A stretch of 64,000 nt of DNA, from NCBI GenBank assembly GCA_964057225.1, contig OZ059895.1, positions 22,888,688 through 22,952,687 on the forward strand. The letters run 5' to 3'. This document shows, piece after piece, positions 13,701 through 28,600 of this stretch; position 1 is the stretch's first letter, and each line of letters begins with the position of its first letter. Below the pieces are notes generated by a model that was not told the origin of the DNA, did not search any database, and worked only from the letters and a program-made list of their open reading frames with translations. The position numbers and the translations under genes are program-made. The stretch comes from Auanema rhodensis (Eukaryota > Nematoda > Chromadorea > Rhabditida > Rhabditidae).

Positions 13701-16700
13701 AAATGCACCGAGATATCAACTGATATAAGTTCACACTTATATCCTCGATTTTCACCCTGAAGAATTAATTTTTTCGTTGAATAACATTGTCCATCGTCTT
13801 TGCCTTGAAAAAAGGAATCTAAAAACATCTACTTTTTGCTAAATTATTTTGAAATTTTTCGAAAAAATTTTTGTCAAAATGTTTTTGGAAGCAATGTTGA
13901 GTGTACATGGAAACTCAACATACACTAATGCATCATTTTTCAAACGATCATAACTAATTTTTGTATTAAGCGTTTCTCCATGTAGTATAGTGCATTCGAT
14001 GCGGATTTTTAAGCTGCGTCGATCTGTGTTATCAGATTTGCGCTAGCTTAAAAATGCACCGAGATATCAACTGATATATGTTCACACTTATATCCTCGAT
14101 TTTCACCCTGAAGAATTAATTTTTTCGTTGAATAACAATGTCCATCGTCTTTGCCTTGAAAAAAAGAATCTAAAAACATCTACTTTTTGCTAAATTATTT
14201 TGAAATTTTTCGAAAAAATTTTTGTCAAAATGTTTTTGGAAGCAATGTTGAGTGTACATGGAAACTCAACATACACTAATGCATCATTTTTCAAACGATC
14301 ATAACTAATTTTTGTATTAAGCGTCTCTCAATGTAGTATAGTGCATTCGATGCGGATTTTTAAGCTGCGTCGATCTGTGTTATCAGATTTGCGCTAGCTT
14401 AAAAATGCACCGAGATATCAACTGATATATGTTCACACTTATATCCTCGATTTTCACCCTGAAGAATTAATTTTTTCGTTGAATAACAATGTCCATCGTC
14501 TTTGCCTTGAAAAAAGGAATCTAAAAACATCTACTTTTTGCTAAATTATTTCGAAATTTTTCGAAAAAATTTTTGTCAAAATGTTTTTGGAAGCAATGTT
14601 GAGTGTACATGGAAACTCAACATACACTAATGCATCATTTTTCAAACGATCATAACTAATTTTTGTATTAAGCGTCTCTCAATGTAGTATAGTGCATTCG
14701 ATGCGGATTTTTAAGCTGCGTCGATCTGTGTTATCAGATTTGCGCTAGCTTAAAAATGCACCGAGATATCAACTGATATATGTTCACACTTATATCCTCG
14801 ATTTTCACCCTGAAGAATTAATTTTTTCGTTGAATAACAATGTCCATCGTCTTTGCCTTGAAAAAAGGAATCTAAAAACATCTACTTTTTGCTAAATTAT
14901 TTCGAAATTTTTCGAAAAAATTTTTGTCAAAATGTTTTTGGAAGCAATGTTGAGTGTACATGGAAACTCAACATACACTAATGCATCATTTTTCAAACGA
15001 TCATAACTAATTTTTGTATTAAGCGTTTCTCAATGTAGTATAGTGCATTCGATGCGGATTTTTAAGCTGCGTCGATCTGTGTTATCAGATTTGCGCTAGC
15101 TTAAAAATGCACCGAGATATCAACTGATATAAGTTCACACTTATATCCTCGATTTTCACCCTGAAGAATTAATTTTTTCGTTGAATAACAATGTCCATCG
15201 TCTTTGCCTTAAAAAAAGAAATCTAAAAACATCTACTTCTTGCTAAATTATTTTGAAATTTTTCGAAAAAATTTTTGTCAAAATGTTTTTGGAAGCAATG
15301 TTGAGTGTACATGGAAACTCAACATACACTAATGCATCATTTTTCAAACGATCATAACTAATTTTTGTATTAAGCGTTTCTCCATGTAGTATAGTGCATT
15401 CGATGCGGATTTTTAAGCTGCGTCGATCTGTGTTATCAGATTTGCGCTAGCTTAAAAATGCACCGAGATATCAACTGATATAAGTTCACACTTATATCCT
15501 CGATTTTCACCCTGAAGAATTAATTTTTTCGTTGAATAACATTGTCCATCGTCTTTGCCTTGAAAAAAGGAATCTAAAAACATCTACTTTTTGCTAAATT
15601 ATTTTGAAATTTTTCGAAAAAATTTTTGTCAAAATGTTTTTGGAAGCAATGTTGAGTGTACATGGAAACTCAACATACACTAATGCATCATTTTTCAAAC
15701 GATCATAACTAATTTTTGTATTAAGCGTTTCTCCATGTAGTATAGTGCATTCGATGCGGATTTTTAAGCTGCGTCGATCTGTGTTATCAGATTTGCGCTA
15801 GCTTAAAAATGCACCGAGATATCAACTGATATAAGTTCACACTTATATCCTCGATTTTCACCCTGAAGAATTAATTTTTTCGTTGAATAACAATGTCCAT
15901 CGTCTTTGCCTTGAAAAAAGGAATCTAAAAACATCTACTTTTTGCTAAATTATTTTGAAATTTTTCGAAAAAATTTTTGTCAAAATGTTTTTGGAAGCAA
16001 TGTTGAGTGTACATGGAAACTCAACATACACTAATGCATCATTTTTCAAACGATCATAACTAATTTTTGTATTAAGCGTTTCTCAATGTAGTATAGTGCA
16101 TTCGATGCGGATTTTTAAGCTGCGTCGATCTGTGTTATCAGATTTGCGCTAGCTTAAAAATGCACCGAGATATCAACTGATATATGTTCACACTTATATC
16201 CTCGATTTTCACCCTGAAGAATTAATTTTTTCGTTGAATAACAATGTCCATCGTCTTTGCCTTGAAAAAAGGAATCTAAAAACATCTACTTTTTGCTAAA
16301 TTATTTCGAAATTTTTCGAAAAAATTTTTGTCAAAATGTTTTTGGAAGCAATGTTGAGTGTACATGGAAACTCAACATACACTAATGCATCATTTTTCAA
16401 ACGATCATAACTAATTTTTGTATTAAGCGTTTCTCAATGTAGTATAGTGCATTCGATGCGGATTTTTAAGCTGCGTCGATCTGTGTTATCAGATTTGCGC
16501 TAGCTTAAAAATGCACCGAGATATCAACTGATATAAGTTCACACTTATATCCTCGATTTTCACCCTGAAGAATTAATTTTTTCGTTGAATAACAATGTCC
16601 ATCGTCTTTGCCTTAAAAAAAGAAATCAAAAAACATCTACTTCTTGCTAAATTATTTTGAAATTTTTCGAAAAAATTTTTGTCAAAATGTTTTTGGAAGC

Positions 16701-18252
16701 AATGTTGAGTGTACATGGAAACTCAACATACACTAATGCATCATTTTTCAAACGATCATAACTAATTTTTGTATTAAGCGTTTCTCCATGTAGTATAGTG
16801 CATTCGATGCGGATTTTTAAGCTGCGTCGATCTGTGTTATCAGATTTGCGCTAGCTTAAAAATGCACCGAGATATCAACTGATATAAGTTCACACTTATA
16901 TCCTCGATTTTCACCCTGAAGAATTAATTTTTTCGTTGAATAACATTGTCCATCGTCTTTGCCTTGAAAAAAGGAATCTAAAAACATCTACTTTTTGCTA
17001 AATTATTTTGAAATTTTTCGAAAAAATTTTTGTCAAAATGTTTTTGGAAGCAATGTTGAGTGTACATGGAAACTCAACATACACTAATGCATCATTTTTC
17101 AAACGATCATAACTAATTTTTGTATTAAGCGTTTCTCCATGTAGTATAGTGCATTCGATGCGGATTTTTAAGCTGCGTCGATCTGTGTTATCAGATTTGC
17201 GCTAGCTTAAAAATGCACCGAGATATCAACTGATATAAGTTCACACTTATATCCTCGATTTTCACCCTGAAGAATTAATTTTTTCGTTGAATAACAATGT
17301 CCATCGTCTTTGCCTTGAAAAAAAGAATCTAAAAACATCTACTTTTTGCTAAATTATTTTGAAATTTTTCGAAAAAATTTTTGTCAAAATGTTTTTGGAA
17401 GCAATGTTGAGTGTACATGGAAACTCAACATACACTAATGCATCATTTTTCAAACGATCATAACTAATTTTTGTATTAAGCGTTTCTCAATGTAGTATAG
17501 TGCATTCGATGCGGATTTTTAAGCTGCGTCGATCTGTGTTATCAGATTTGCGCTAGCTTAAAAATGCACCGAGATATCAACTGATATATGTTCACACTTA
17601 TATCCTCGATTTTCACCCTGAAGAATTAATTTTTTCGTTGAATAACAATGTCCATCGTCTTTGCCTTGAAAAAAGGAATCTAAAAACATCTACTTTTTGC
17701 TAAATTATTTCGAAATTTTTCGAAAAAATTTTTGTCAAAATGTTTTTGGAAGCAATGTTGAGTGTACATGGAAACTCAACATACACTAATGCATCATTTT
17801 TCAAACGATCATAACTAATTTTTGTATTAAGCGTTTCTCCATGTAGTATAGTGCATTCGATGCGGATTTTTAAGCTGCGTCGATCTGTGTTATCAGATTT
17901 GCGCTAGCTTAAAAATGCACCGAGATATCAACTGATATAAGTTCACACTTATATCCTCGATTTTCACCCTGAAGAATTAATTTTTTCGTTGAATAACATT
18001 GTCCATCGTCTTTGCCTTGAAAAAAGGAATCTAAAAACATCTACTTTTTGCTAAATTATTTTGAAATTTTTCGAAAAAATTTTTGTCAAAATGTTTTTGG
18101 AAGCAATGTTGAGTGTACATGGAAACTCAACATACACTAATGCATCATTTTTCAAACGATCATAACTAATTTTTGTATTAAGCGTTTCTCCATGTAGTAT
18201 AGTGCATTCGATGCGGATTTTTAGGCTGCGTCGATCTGTGTTATCAGATTTG
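7723..18252 (+). repeat. Block B: TTAAAAAAAG / CTTCTTGC haplotype domain (30 units)
   Basis: Only here do units carry A at position 118, giving CCTTAAAAAAAG; examples are the units at 7723, 8425, 10180, 10531, 11935, 12286, 13339, 15094 and 16498. Most of these also carry ACTTCTTGC in place of ACTTTTTGC, so the two changes travel as a linked haplotype. A second local form with A at 125 (GAAAAAAAGAATC) marks the units at 9127, 11584, 12988, 14041 and 17200, and recurs once outside the block at 26677. Neighbouring units 14041 and 14392 share the private GCGTCTCTC. The domain shows local spread of variants by unequal exchange or conversion. Confidence 0.75.
15094..17901 (+). repeat. Four-monomer higher-order repeat, two copies (2 x 1404 bp)
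   Basis: Copies 15094-16497 and 16498-17901 share the same order of types: a TTAAAAAAAG/CTTCTTGC unit, a 39A/98T/290C unit, a 39A/98A/290A unit, then a 39T/161C unit. They differ at position 125 of the third unit (GG in the first copy, AG in the second), at 290 of the fourth unit, and by a private AAATCAAAAAAC change near 16627. Matching several successive units at once is hard to explain other than by duplication of a 4-unit segment. Confidence 0.7.
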
Positions 18253-21200
18253 CGCTAGCTTAAAAATGCACCGAGATATCAACTGATATAAGTTCACACT
18301 TATATCCTCGATTTTCACCCTGAAGAATTAATTTTTTCGTTGAATAACAATGTCCATCGTCTTTGCCTTGAAAAAAGAAATCTAAAAACATCTACTTTTT
18401 GCTAAATTATTTTGAAATTTTTCGAAAAAATTTTTGTCAAAATGTTTTTGGAAGCAATGTTGAGTGTACATGGAAACTCAACATACACTAATGCATCATT
18501 TTTCAAACGATCATAACTAATTTTTGTATTAAGCGTTTCTCAATGTAGTATAGTGCATTCGATGCAGATTTTTAAGCTGCGTCGATCTGTGTTATCAGAT
18601 TTGCGCTAGCTTAAAAATGCACCGAGATATCAACTGATATATGTTCACACTTATATCCTCGATTTTCACCCTGAAGAATTAATTTTTTCGTTGAATAACA
18701 ATGTCCATCGTCTTTGCCTTGAAAAAAGGAATCTAAAAACATCTACTTTTCGCTAAATTATTTTGAAATTTTTCGAAAAAATTTTTGTCAAAATGTTTTT
18801 GGAAGCAATGTTGAGTGTACATGGAAACTCAACATACACTAATGCATCATTTTTCAAACGATCATATTTAATTTTTGTATTAAGCGTTTCTCAATGTAAT
18901 ATAGTGCATTCGATGCGGATTTTTAAGCTGCGTCGATCTGTGTTATCAGATTTGCGCTAGCTTAAAAATGCACCGAGATATCAACTGATATATGTTCACA
19001 CTTATATCCTCGATTTTCACCCTGAAGAATTAATTTTTTCGTTGAATAACAATGTCCATCGTCTTTGCCTTGAAAAAAGGAATCTAAAAACATCTACTTT
19101 TTGCTAAATTATTTCGAAATTTTTCGAAAAAATTTTTGTCAAAATGTTTTTGGAAGCAATGTTGAGTGTACATGGAAACTCAACATACACTAATGCATCA
19201 TTTTTCAAACGATCATAACTAATCTTTGTATTAAGCGTTTCTCCATGTAGTATAGTGCATTCGATGCGGATTTTTAAGCTGCGTCGATCTGTGTTATCAG
19301 ATTTGCGCTAGCTTAAAAATGCACCGAGATATCAACTGATATAAGTTCACACTTATATCCTCGATTTTCACCCTGAAGAATTAATTTTTTCGTTGAATAA
19401 CATTGTCCATCGTCTTTGTCTTGAAAAAAGGAATCTAAAAACATCTACTTTTTGCTAAATTGTTTTGAAATTTTTCGAAAAAATTTTTGTCAAAATGTTT
19501 TTGGAAGCAATGTTGAGTGTACATGGAAACTCAACATACACTAATGCATCATTTTTCAAACGATCATAACTAATTTTTGTATTAAGCGTTTCTCCATGTA
19601 GTATAGTGCATTCGATGCGGATTTTTAAGCTGCGTCGATCTGTGTTATCAGATTTGCGCTAGCTTAAAAATGCACCGAGATATCAACTGATATAAGTTCA
19701 CACTTATATCCTCGATTTTCACCCTGAAGAATTAATTTTTTCGTTGAATAACATTGTCCATCGTCTTTGCCTTGAAAAAAGGAATCTAAAAACATCTACT
19801 TTTTGCTAAATTATTTTGAAATTTTTCGAAAAAATTTTTGTCAAAATGTTTTTGGAAGCAATGTTGAGTGTACATGGAAACTCAACATACACTAATGCAT
19901 CATTTTTCAAACGATCATAACTAATTTTTGTATTAAGCGTTTCTCCATGTAGTATAGTGCATTCGATGCGGATTTTTAAGCTGCGTCGATCTGTGTTATC
20001 AGATTTGCGCTAGCTTAAAAATGCACCGAGATATCAACTGATATAAGTTCACACTTATATCCTCGATTTTCACCCTGAAGAATTAATTTTTTCGTTGAAT
20101 AACATTGTCCATCGTCTTTGCCTTGAAAAAAGGAATCTAAAAACATCTACTTTTTGCTGAATTATTTTGAAATTTTTCGAAAAAATTTTTGTCAAAATGT
20201 TTTTGGAAGCAATGTTGAGTGTACATGGAAACTCAACATACACTAATGCATCATTTTTCAAACGATCATAACTAATTTTTGTATTAAGCGTTTCTCAATG
20301 TAGTATAGTGCATTCGATGCAGATTTTTAAGCTGCGTCGATCTGTGTTATCAGATTTGCGCTAGCTTAAAAATGCACCGAGATATCAACTGATATATGTT
20401 CACACTTATATCCTCGATTTTCACCCTGAAGAATTAATTTTTTCGTTGAATAACATTGTCCATCGTCTTTGCCTTGAAAAAAGGAATCTAAAAACATCTA
20501 CTTTTTGCTAAATTATTTTGAAATTTTTCGAAAAAATTTTTGTCAAAATGTTTTTGGAAGCAATGTTGAGTGTACATGGAAACTCAACATACACTAATGC
20601 ATCATTTTTCAAACGATCATAACTAATTTTTGTATTAAGCGTTTCTCAATGTAGTATAGTGCATTCGATGCAGATTTTTAAGCTGCGTCGATCTGTGTTA
20701 TCAGATTTGCGCTAGCTTAAAAATGCACCGAGATATCAACTGATATAAGTTCACACTTATATCCTCGATTTTCACCCTGAAGAATTAATTTTTTCGTTGA
20801 ATAACATTGTCCATCGTCTTTGCCTTGAAAAAAGGAATCTAAAAACATCTACTTTTTGCTAAATTATTTTGAAATTTTTCGAAAAAATTTTTGTCAAAAT
20901 GTTTTTGGAAGCAATGTTGAGTGTACATGGAAACTCAACATACACTAATGCATCATTTTTCAAACGATCATAACTAATTTTTGTATTAAGCGTTTCTCAA
21001 TGTAGTATAGTGCATTCGATGCAGATTTTTAAGCTGCGTCGATCTGTGTTATCAGATTTGCGCTAGCTTAAAAATGCACCGAGATATCAACTGATATATG
21101 TTCACACTTATATCCTCGATTTTCACCCTGAAGAATTAATTTTTTCGTTGAATAACAATGTCCATCGTCTTTGCCTTGAAAAAAGGAATCTAAAAACATC

Positions 21201-24200
21201 TACTTTTCGCTAAATTATTTTGAAATTTTTCGAAAAAATTTTTGTCAAAATGTTTTTGGAAGCAATGTTGAGTGTACATGGAAACTCAACATACACTAAT
21301 GCATCATTTTTCAAACGATCATAACTAATTTTTGTATTAAGCGTTTCTCAATGTAGTATAGTGCATTCGATGCGGATTTTTAAGCTGCGTCGATCTGTGT
21401 TATCAGATTTGCGCTAGCTTAAAAATGCACCGAGATATCAACTGATATAAGTTCACACTTATATCCTCGATTTTCACCCTGAAGAATTAATTTTTTCGTT
21501 GAATAACATTGTCCATCGTCTTTGCCTTGAAAAAAGGAATCTAAAAACATCTACTTTTTGCTAAATTATTTTGAAATTTTTCGAAAAAATTTTTGTCAAA
21601 ATGTTTTTGGAAGCAATGTTGAGTGTACATGGAAACTCAACATACACTAATGCATCATTTTTCAAACGATCATAACTAATTTTTGTATTAAGCGTTTCTC
21701 AATGTAGTATAGTGCATTCGATGCAGATTTTTAAGCTGCGTCGATCTGTGTTATCAGATTTGCGCTAGCTTAAAAATGCACCGAGATATCAACTGATATA
21801 TGTTCACACTTATATCCTCGATTTTCACCCTGAAGAATTAATTTTTTCGTTGAATAACAATGTCCATCGTCTTTGCCTTGAAAAAAGGAATCTAAAAACA
21901 TCTACTTTTTGCTAAATTATTTTGAAATTTTTCGAAAAAATTTTTGTCAAAATGTTTTTGGAAGCAATGTTGAGTGTACATGGAAACTCAACATACACTA
22001 ATGCATCATTTTTCAAACGATCATAACTAATTTTTGTATTAAGCGTTTCTCAATGTAGTATAGTGCATTCGATGCAGATTTTTAAGCTGCGTCGATCTGT
22101 GTTATCAGATTTGCGCTAGCTTAAAAATGCACCGAGATATCAACTGATATATGTTCACACTTATATCCTCGATTTTCACCCTGAAGAATTAATTTTTTCG
22201 TTGAATAACAATGTCCATCGTCTTTGCCTTGAAAAAAGGAATCTAAAAACATCTACTTTTCGCTAAATTATTTTGAAATTTTTCGAAAAAATTTTTGTCA
22301 AAATGTTTTTGGAAGCAATGTTGAGTGTACATGGAAACTCAACATACACTAATGCATCATTTTTCAAACGATCATAACTAATTTTTGTATTAAGCGTTTC
22401 TCAATGTAGTATAGTGCATTCGATGCAGATTTTTAAGCTGCGTCGATCTGTGTTATCAGATTTGCGCTAGCTTAAAAATGCACCGAGATATCAACTGATA
22501 TATGTTCACACTTATATCCTCGATTTTCACCCTGAAGAATTAATTTTTTCGTTGAATAACAATGTCCATCGTCTTTGCCTTGAAAAAAGGAATCTAAAAA
22601 CATCTACTTTTTGCTAAATTATTTTGAAATTTTTCGAAAAAATTTTTGTCAAAATGTTTTTGGAAGCAATGTTGAGTGTACATGGAAACTCAACATACAC
22701 TAATGCATCATTTTTCAAACGATCATAACTAATTTTTGTATTAAGCGTTTCTCAATGTAGTATAGTGCATTCGATGCAGATTTTTAAGCTGCGTCGATCT
22801 GTGTTATCAGATTTGCGCTAGCTTAAAAATGCACCGAGATATCAACTGATATATGTTCACACTTATATCCTCGATTTTCACCCTGAAGAATTAATTTTTT
22901 CGTTGAATAACAATGTCCATCGTCTTTGCCTTGAAAAAAGGAATCTAAAAACATCTACTTTTCGCTAAATTATTTTGAAATTTTTCGAAAAAATTTTTGT
23001 CAAAATGTTTTTGGAAGCAATGTTGAGTGTACATGGAAACTCAACATACACTAATGCATCATTTTTCAAACGATCATAACTAATTTTTGTATTAAGCGTT
23101 TCTCAATGTAGTATAGTGCATTCGATGCGGATTTTTAAGCTGCGTCGATCTGTGTTATCAGATTTGCGCTAGCTTAAAAATGCACCGAGATATCAACTGA
23201 TATAAGTTCACACTTATATCCTCGATTTTCACCCTGAAGAATTAATTTTTTCGTTGAATAACATTGTCCATCGTCTTTGCCTTGAAAAAAGGAATCTAAA
23301 AACATCTACTTTTTGCTAAATTATTTTGAAATTTTTCGAAAAAATTTTTGTCAAAATGTTTTTGGAAGCAATGTTGAGTGTACATGGAAACTCAACATAC
23401 ACTAATGCATCATTTTTCAAACGATCATAACTAATTTTTGTATTAAGCGTTTCTCCATGTAGTATAGTGCATTCGATGCGGATTTTTAAGCTGCGTCGAT
23501 CTGTGTTATCAGATTTGCGCTAGCTTAAAAATGCACCGAGATATCAACTGATATAAGTTCACACTTATATCCTCGATTTTCACCCTGAAGAATTAATTTT
23601 TTCGTTGAATAACATTGTCCATCGTCTTTGCCTTGAAAAAAGGAATCTAAAAACATCTACTTTTTGCTAAATTATTTTGAAATTTTTCGAAAAAATTTTT
23701 GTCAAAATGTTTTTGGAAGCAATGTTGAGTGTACATGGAAACTCAACATACACTAATGCATCATTTTTCAAACGATCATAACTAATTTTTGTATTAAGCG
23801 TTTCTCAATGTAGTATAGTGCATTCGATGCAGATTTTTAAGCTGCGTCGATCTGTGTTATCAGATTTGCGCTAGCTTAAAAATGCACCGAGATATCAACT
23901 GATATATGTTCACACTTATATCCTCGATTTTCACCCTGAAGAATTAATTTTTTCGTTGAATAACATTGTCCATCGTCTTTGCCTTGAAAAAAGGAATCTA
24001 AAAACATCTACTTTTTGCTAAATTATTTTGAAATTTTTCGAAAAAATTTTTGTCAAAATGTTTTTGGAAGCAATGTTGAGTGTACATGGAAACTCAACAT
24101 ACACTAATGCATCATTTTTCAAACGATCATAACTAATTTTTGTATTAAGCGTTTCTCAATGTAGTATAGTGCATTCGATGCAGATTTTTAAGCTGCGTCG

Positions 24201-25623
24201 ATCTGTGTTATCAGATTTGCGCTAGCTTAAAAATGCACCGAGATATCAACTGATATATGTTCACACTTATATCCTCGATTTTCACCCTGAAGAATTAATT
24301 TTTTCGTTGAATAACAATGTCCATCGTCTTTGCCTTGAAAAAAGGAATCTAAAAACATCTACTTTTTGCTAAATTATTTTGAAATTTTTCGAAAAAATTT
24401 TTGTCAAAATGTTTTTGGAAGCAATGTTGAGTGTACATGGAAACTCAACATACACTAATGCATCATTTTTCAAACGATCATAACTAATTTTTGTATTAAG
24501 CGTTTCTCAATGTAGTATAGTGCATTCGATGCAGATTTTTAAGCTGCGTCGATCTGTGTTATCAGATTTGCGCTAGCTTAAAAATGCACCGAGATATCAA
24601 CTGATATATGTTCACACTTATATCCTCGATTTTCACCCTGAAGAATTAATTTTTTCGTTGAATAACAATGTCCATCGTCTTTGCCTTGAAAAAAGGAATC
24701 TAAAAACATCTACTTTTCGCTAAATTATTTTGAAATTTTTCGAAAAAATTTTTGTCAAAATGTTTTTGGAAGCAATGTTGAGTGTACATGGAAACTCAAC
24801 ATACACTAATGCATCATTTTTCAAACGATCATAACTAATTTTTGTATTAAGCGTTTCTCAATGTAGTATAGTGCATTCGATGCGGATTTTTAAGCTGCGT
24901 CGATCTGTGTTATCAGATTTGCGCTAGCTTAAAAATGCACCGAGATATCAACTGATATAAGTTCACACTTATATCCTCGATTTTCACCCTGAAGAATTAA
25001 TTTTTTCGTTGAATAACATTGTCCATCGTCTTTGCCTTGAAAAAAGGAATCTAAAAACATCTACTTTTTGCTAAATTATTTTGAAATTTTTCGAAAAAAT
25101 TTTTGTCAAAATGTTTTTGGAAGCAATGTTGAGTGTACATGGAAACTCAACATACACTAATGCATCATTTTTCAAACGATCATAACTAATTTTTGTATTA
25201 AGCGTTTCTCCATGTAGTATAGTGCATTCGATGCGGATTTTTAAGCTGCGTCGATCTGTGTTATCAGATTTGCGCTAGCTTAAAAATGCACCGAGATATC
25301 AACTGATATAAGTTCACACTTATATCCTCGATTTTCACCCTGAAGAATTAATTTTTTCGTTGAATAACATTGTCCATCGTCTTTGCCTTGAAAAAAGGAA
25401 TCTAAAAACATCTACTTTTTGCTAAATTATTTTGAAATTTTTCGAAAAAATTTTTGTCAAAATGTTTTTGGAAGCAATGTTGAGTGTACATGGAAACTCA
25501 ACATACACTAATGCATCATTTTTCAAACGATCATAACTAATTTTTGTATTAAGCGTTTCTCAATGTAGTATAGTGCATTCGATGCAGATTTTTAAGCTGC
25601 GTCGATCTGTGTTATCAGATTTG
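18253..25623 (+). repeat. Block C: CTTTTCGC haplotype domain (21 units)
   Basis: The form CTACTTTTCGCTAAAT (in place of CTTTTTGC) is found only in units starting at 18604, 21061, 22114, 22816 and 24571. Most units in the block combine CAATG at 290 with GCAGAT at 314. A dimer is repeated at 21763-22464 and 22465-23166. Five-unit segments 19657-21411 and 23167-24921 match in type order almost completely and are offset by 10 monomers (3510 bp). The unit at 18604 also has CATATTTAATT in place of CATAACTAATT, which opens a chance reading frame. Confidence 0.7.
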
Positions 25624-28600
25624 CGCTAGCTTAAAAATGCACCGAGATATCAACTGATATATGTTCACACTTATATCCTCGATTTTCACCCTGAAGAATT
25701 AATTTTTTCGTTGAATAACAATGTCCATCGTCTTTGCCTTGAAAAAAGAAATCTAAAAACATCTACTTTTTGCTAAATTATTTTGAAATTTTTCGAAAAA
25801 ATTTTTGTCAAAATGTTTTTGGAAGCAATGTTGAGGGTACATGGAAACTCAACATACACTAATGCATCATTTTTCAAACGATCATAACTAATTTTTGTAT
25901 TAAGCGTTTCTCCATGTAGTATAGTGCATTCGATGCGGATTTTTAAGCTGCGTCGATCTGTGTTATCAGATTTGCGCTAGCTTAAAAATGCACCGAGATA
26001 TCAACTGATATAAGTTCACACTTATATCCTCGATTTTCACCCTGAAGAATTAATTTTTTCGTTGAATAACATTGTCCATCGTCTTTGCCTTGAAAAAAGG
26101 AATCTAAAAACATCTACTTTTTGCTAAATTATTTTGAAATTTTTCGAAAAAATTTTTGTCAAAATGTTTTTGGAAGCAATGTTGAGTGTACATGGAAACT
26201 CAACATACACTAATGCATCATTTTTCAAACGATCATAACTAATTTTTGTATTAAGCGTTTCTCAATGTAGTATAGTGCATTCGATGCAGATTTTTAAGCT
26301 GCGTCGATCTGTGTTATCAGATTTGCGCTAGCTTAAAAATGCACCGAGATATCAACTGATATAAGTTCACACTTATATCCTCGATTTTCACCCTGAAGAA
26401 TTAATTTTTTCGTTGAATAACATTGTCCATCGTCTTTGCCTTGAAAAAAGGAATCTAAAAACATCTACTTTTTGCTAAATTATTTTGAAATTTTTCGAAA
26501 AAATTTTTGTCAAAATGTTTTTGGAAGCAATGTTGAGTGTACATGGAAACTCAACATACACTAATGCATCATTTTTCAAACGATCATAACTAATTTTTGT
26601 ATTAAGCGTTTCTCAATGTAGTATAGTGCATTCGATGCAGATTTTTAAGCTGCGTCGATCTGTGTTATCAGATTTGCGCTAGCTTAAAAATGCACCGAGA
26701 TATCAACTGATATATGTTCACACTTATATCCTCGATTTTCACCCTGAAGAATTAATTTTTTCGTTGAATAACAATGTCCATCGTCTTTGCCTTGAAAAAA
26801 AGAATCTAAAAACATCTACTTTTTGCTAAATTATTTTGAAATTTTTCGAAAAAATTTTTGTCAAAATGTTTTTGGAAGCAATGTTGAGTGTACATGGAAA
26901 CTCAACATACACTAATGCATCATTTTTCAAACGATCATAACTAATTTTTGTATTAAGCGTTTCTCAATGTAGTATAGTGCATTCGATGCGGATTTTTAAG
27001 CTGCGTCGATCTGTGTTATCAGATTTGCGCTAGCTTAAAAATGCACCGAGATATCAACTGATATATGTTCACACTTATATCCTCGATTTTCACCCTGAAG
27101 AATTAATTTTTTCGTTGAATAACAATGTCCATCGTCTTTGCCTTGAAAAAAGGAATCTAAAAACATCTACTTTTTGCTAAATTATTTCGAAATTTTTCGA
27201 AAAAATTTTTGTCAAAATGTTTTTGGAAGCAATGTTGAGTGTACATGGAAACTCAACATACACTAATGCATCATTTTTCAAACGATCATAACTAATTTTT
27301 GTATTAAGCGTTTCTCCATGTAGTATAGTGCATTCGATGCGGATTTTTAAGCTGCGTCGATCTGTGTTATCAGATTTGCGCTAGCTTAAAAATGCACCGA
27401 GATATCAACTGATATAAGTTCACACTTATATCCTCGATTTTCACCCTGAAGAATTAATTTTTTCGTTGAATAACATTGTCCATCGTCTTTGCCTTGAAAA
27501 AAGGAATCTAAAAACATCTACTTTTTGCTAAATTATTTTGAAATTTTTCGAAAAAATTTTTGTCAAAATGTTTTTGGAAGCAATGTTGAGTGTACATGGA
27601 AACTCAACATACACTAATGCATCATTTTTCAAACGATCATAACTAATTTTTGTATTAAGCGTTTCTCCATGTAGTATAGTGCATTCGATGCGGATTTTTA
27701 AGCTGCGTCGATCTGTGTTATCAGATTTGCGCTAGCTTAAAAATGCACCGAGATATCAACTGATATATGTTCACACTTATATCCTCGATTTTCACCCTGA
27801 AGAATTAATTTTTTCGTTGAATAACAATGTCCATCGTCTTTGCCTTGAAAAAAGGAATCTAAAAACATCTACTTTTTGCTAAATTATTTCGAAATTTTTC
27901 GAAAAAATTTTTGTCAAAATGTTTTTGGAAGCAATGTTGAGTGTACATGGAAACTCAACATACACTAATGCATCATTTTTCAAACGATCATAACTAATTT
28001 TTGTATTAAGCGTTTCTCAATGTAGTATAGTGCATTCGATGCGGATTTTTAAGCTGCGTCGATCTGTGTTATCAGATTTGCGCTAGCTTAAAAATGCACC
28101 GAGATATCAACTGATATATGTTCACACTTATATCCTCGATTTTCACCCTGAAGAATTAATTTTTTCGTTGAATAACAATGTCCATCGTCTTTGCCTTGAA
28201 AAAAGGAATCTAAAAACATCTACTTTTTGCTAAATTATTTCGAAATTTTTCGAAAAAATTTTTGTCAAAATGTTTTTGGAAGCAATGTTGAGTGTACATG
28301 GAAACTCAACATACACTAATGCATCATTTTTCAAACGATCATAACTAATTTTTGTATTAAGCGTTTCTCCATGTAGTATAGTGCATTCGATGCGGATTTT
28401 TAAGCTGCGTCGATCTGTGTTATCAGATTTGCGCTAGCTTAAAAATGCACCGAGATATCAACTGATATAAGTTCACACTTATATCCTCGATTTTCACCCT
28501 GAAGAATTAATTTTTTCGTTGAATAACATTGTCCATCGTCTTTGCCTTGAAAAAAGGAATCTAAAAACATCTACTTTTTGCTAAATTATTTTGAAATTTT

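Noticed and set aside
18763-18960. Open reading frame of 65 codons on the plus strand
   Set aside because: It lies wholly inside one satellite monomer and exists only because CATAACTAATT became CATATTTAATT in that unit, removing an in-frame TAA. It starts at a TTG, and the equivalent frame is closed in the other units. It is a chance frame.
20070-20261. Open reading frame of 63 codons on the minus strand
   Set aside because: It is created by one private substitution (GCTAAATT to GCTGAATT near 20159) that turns an in-frame TAG into CAG in a single monomer. The frame is stopped in the other units, so it is not a gene.
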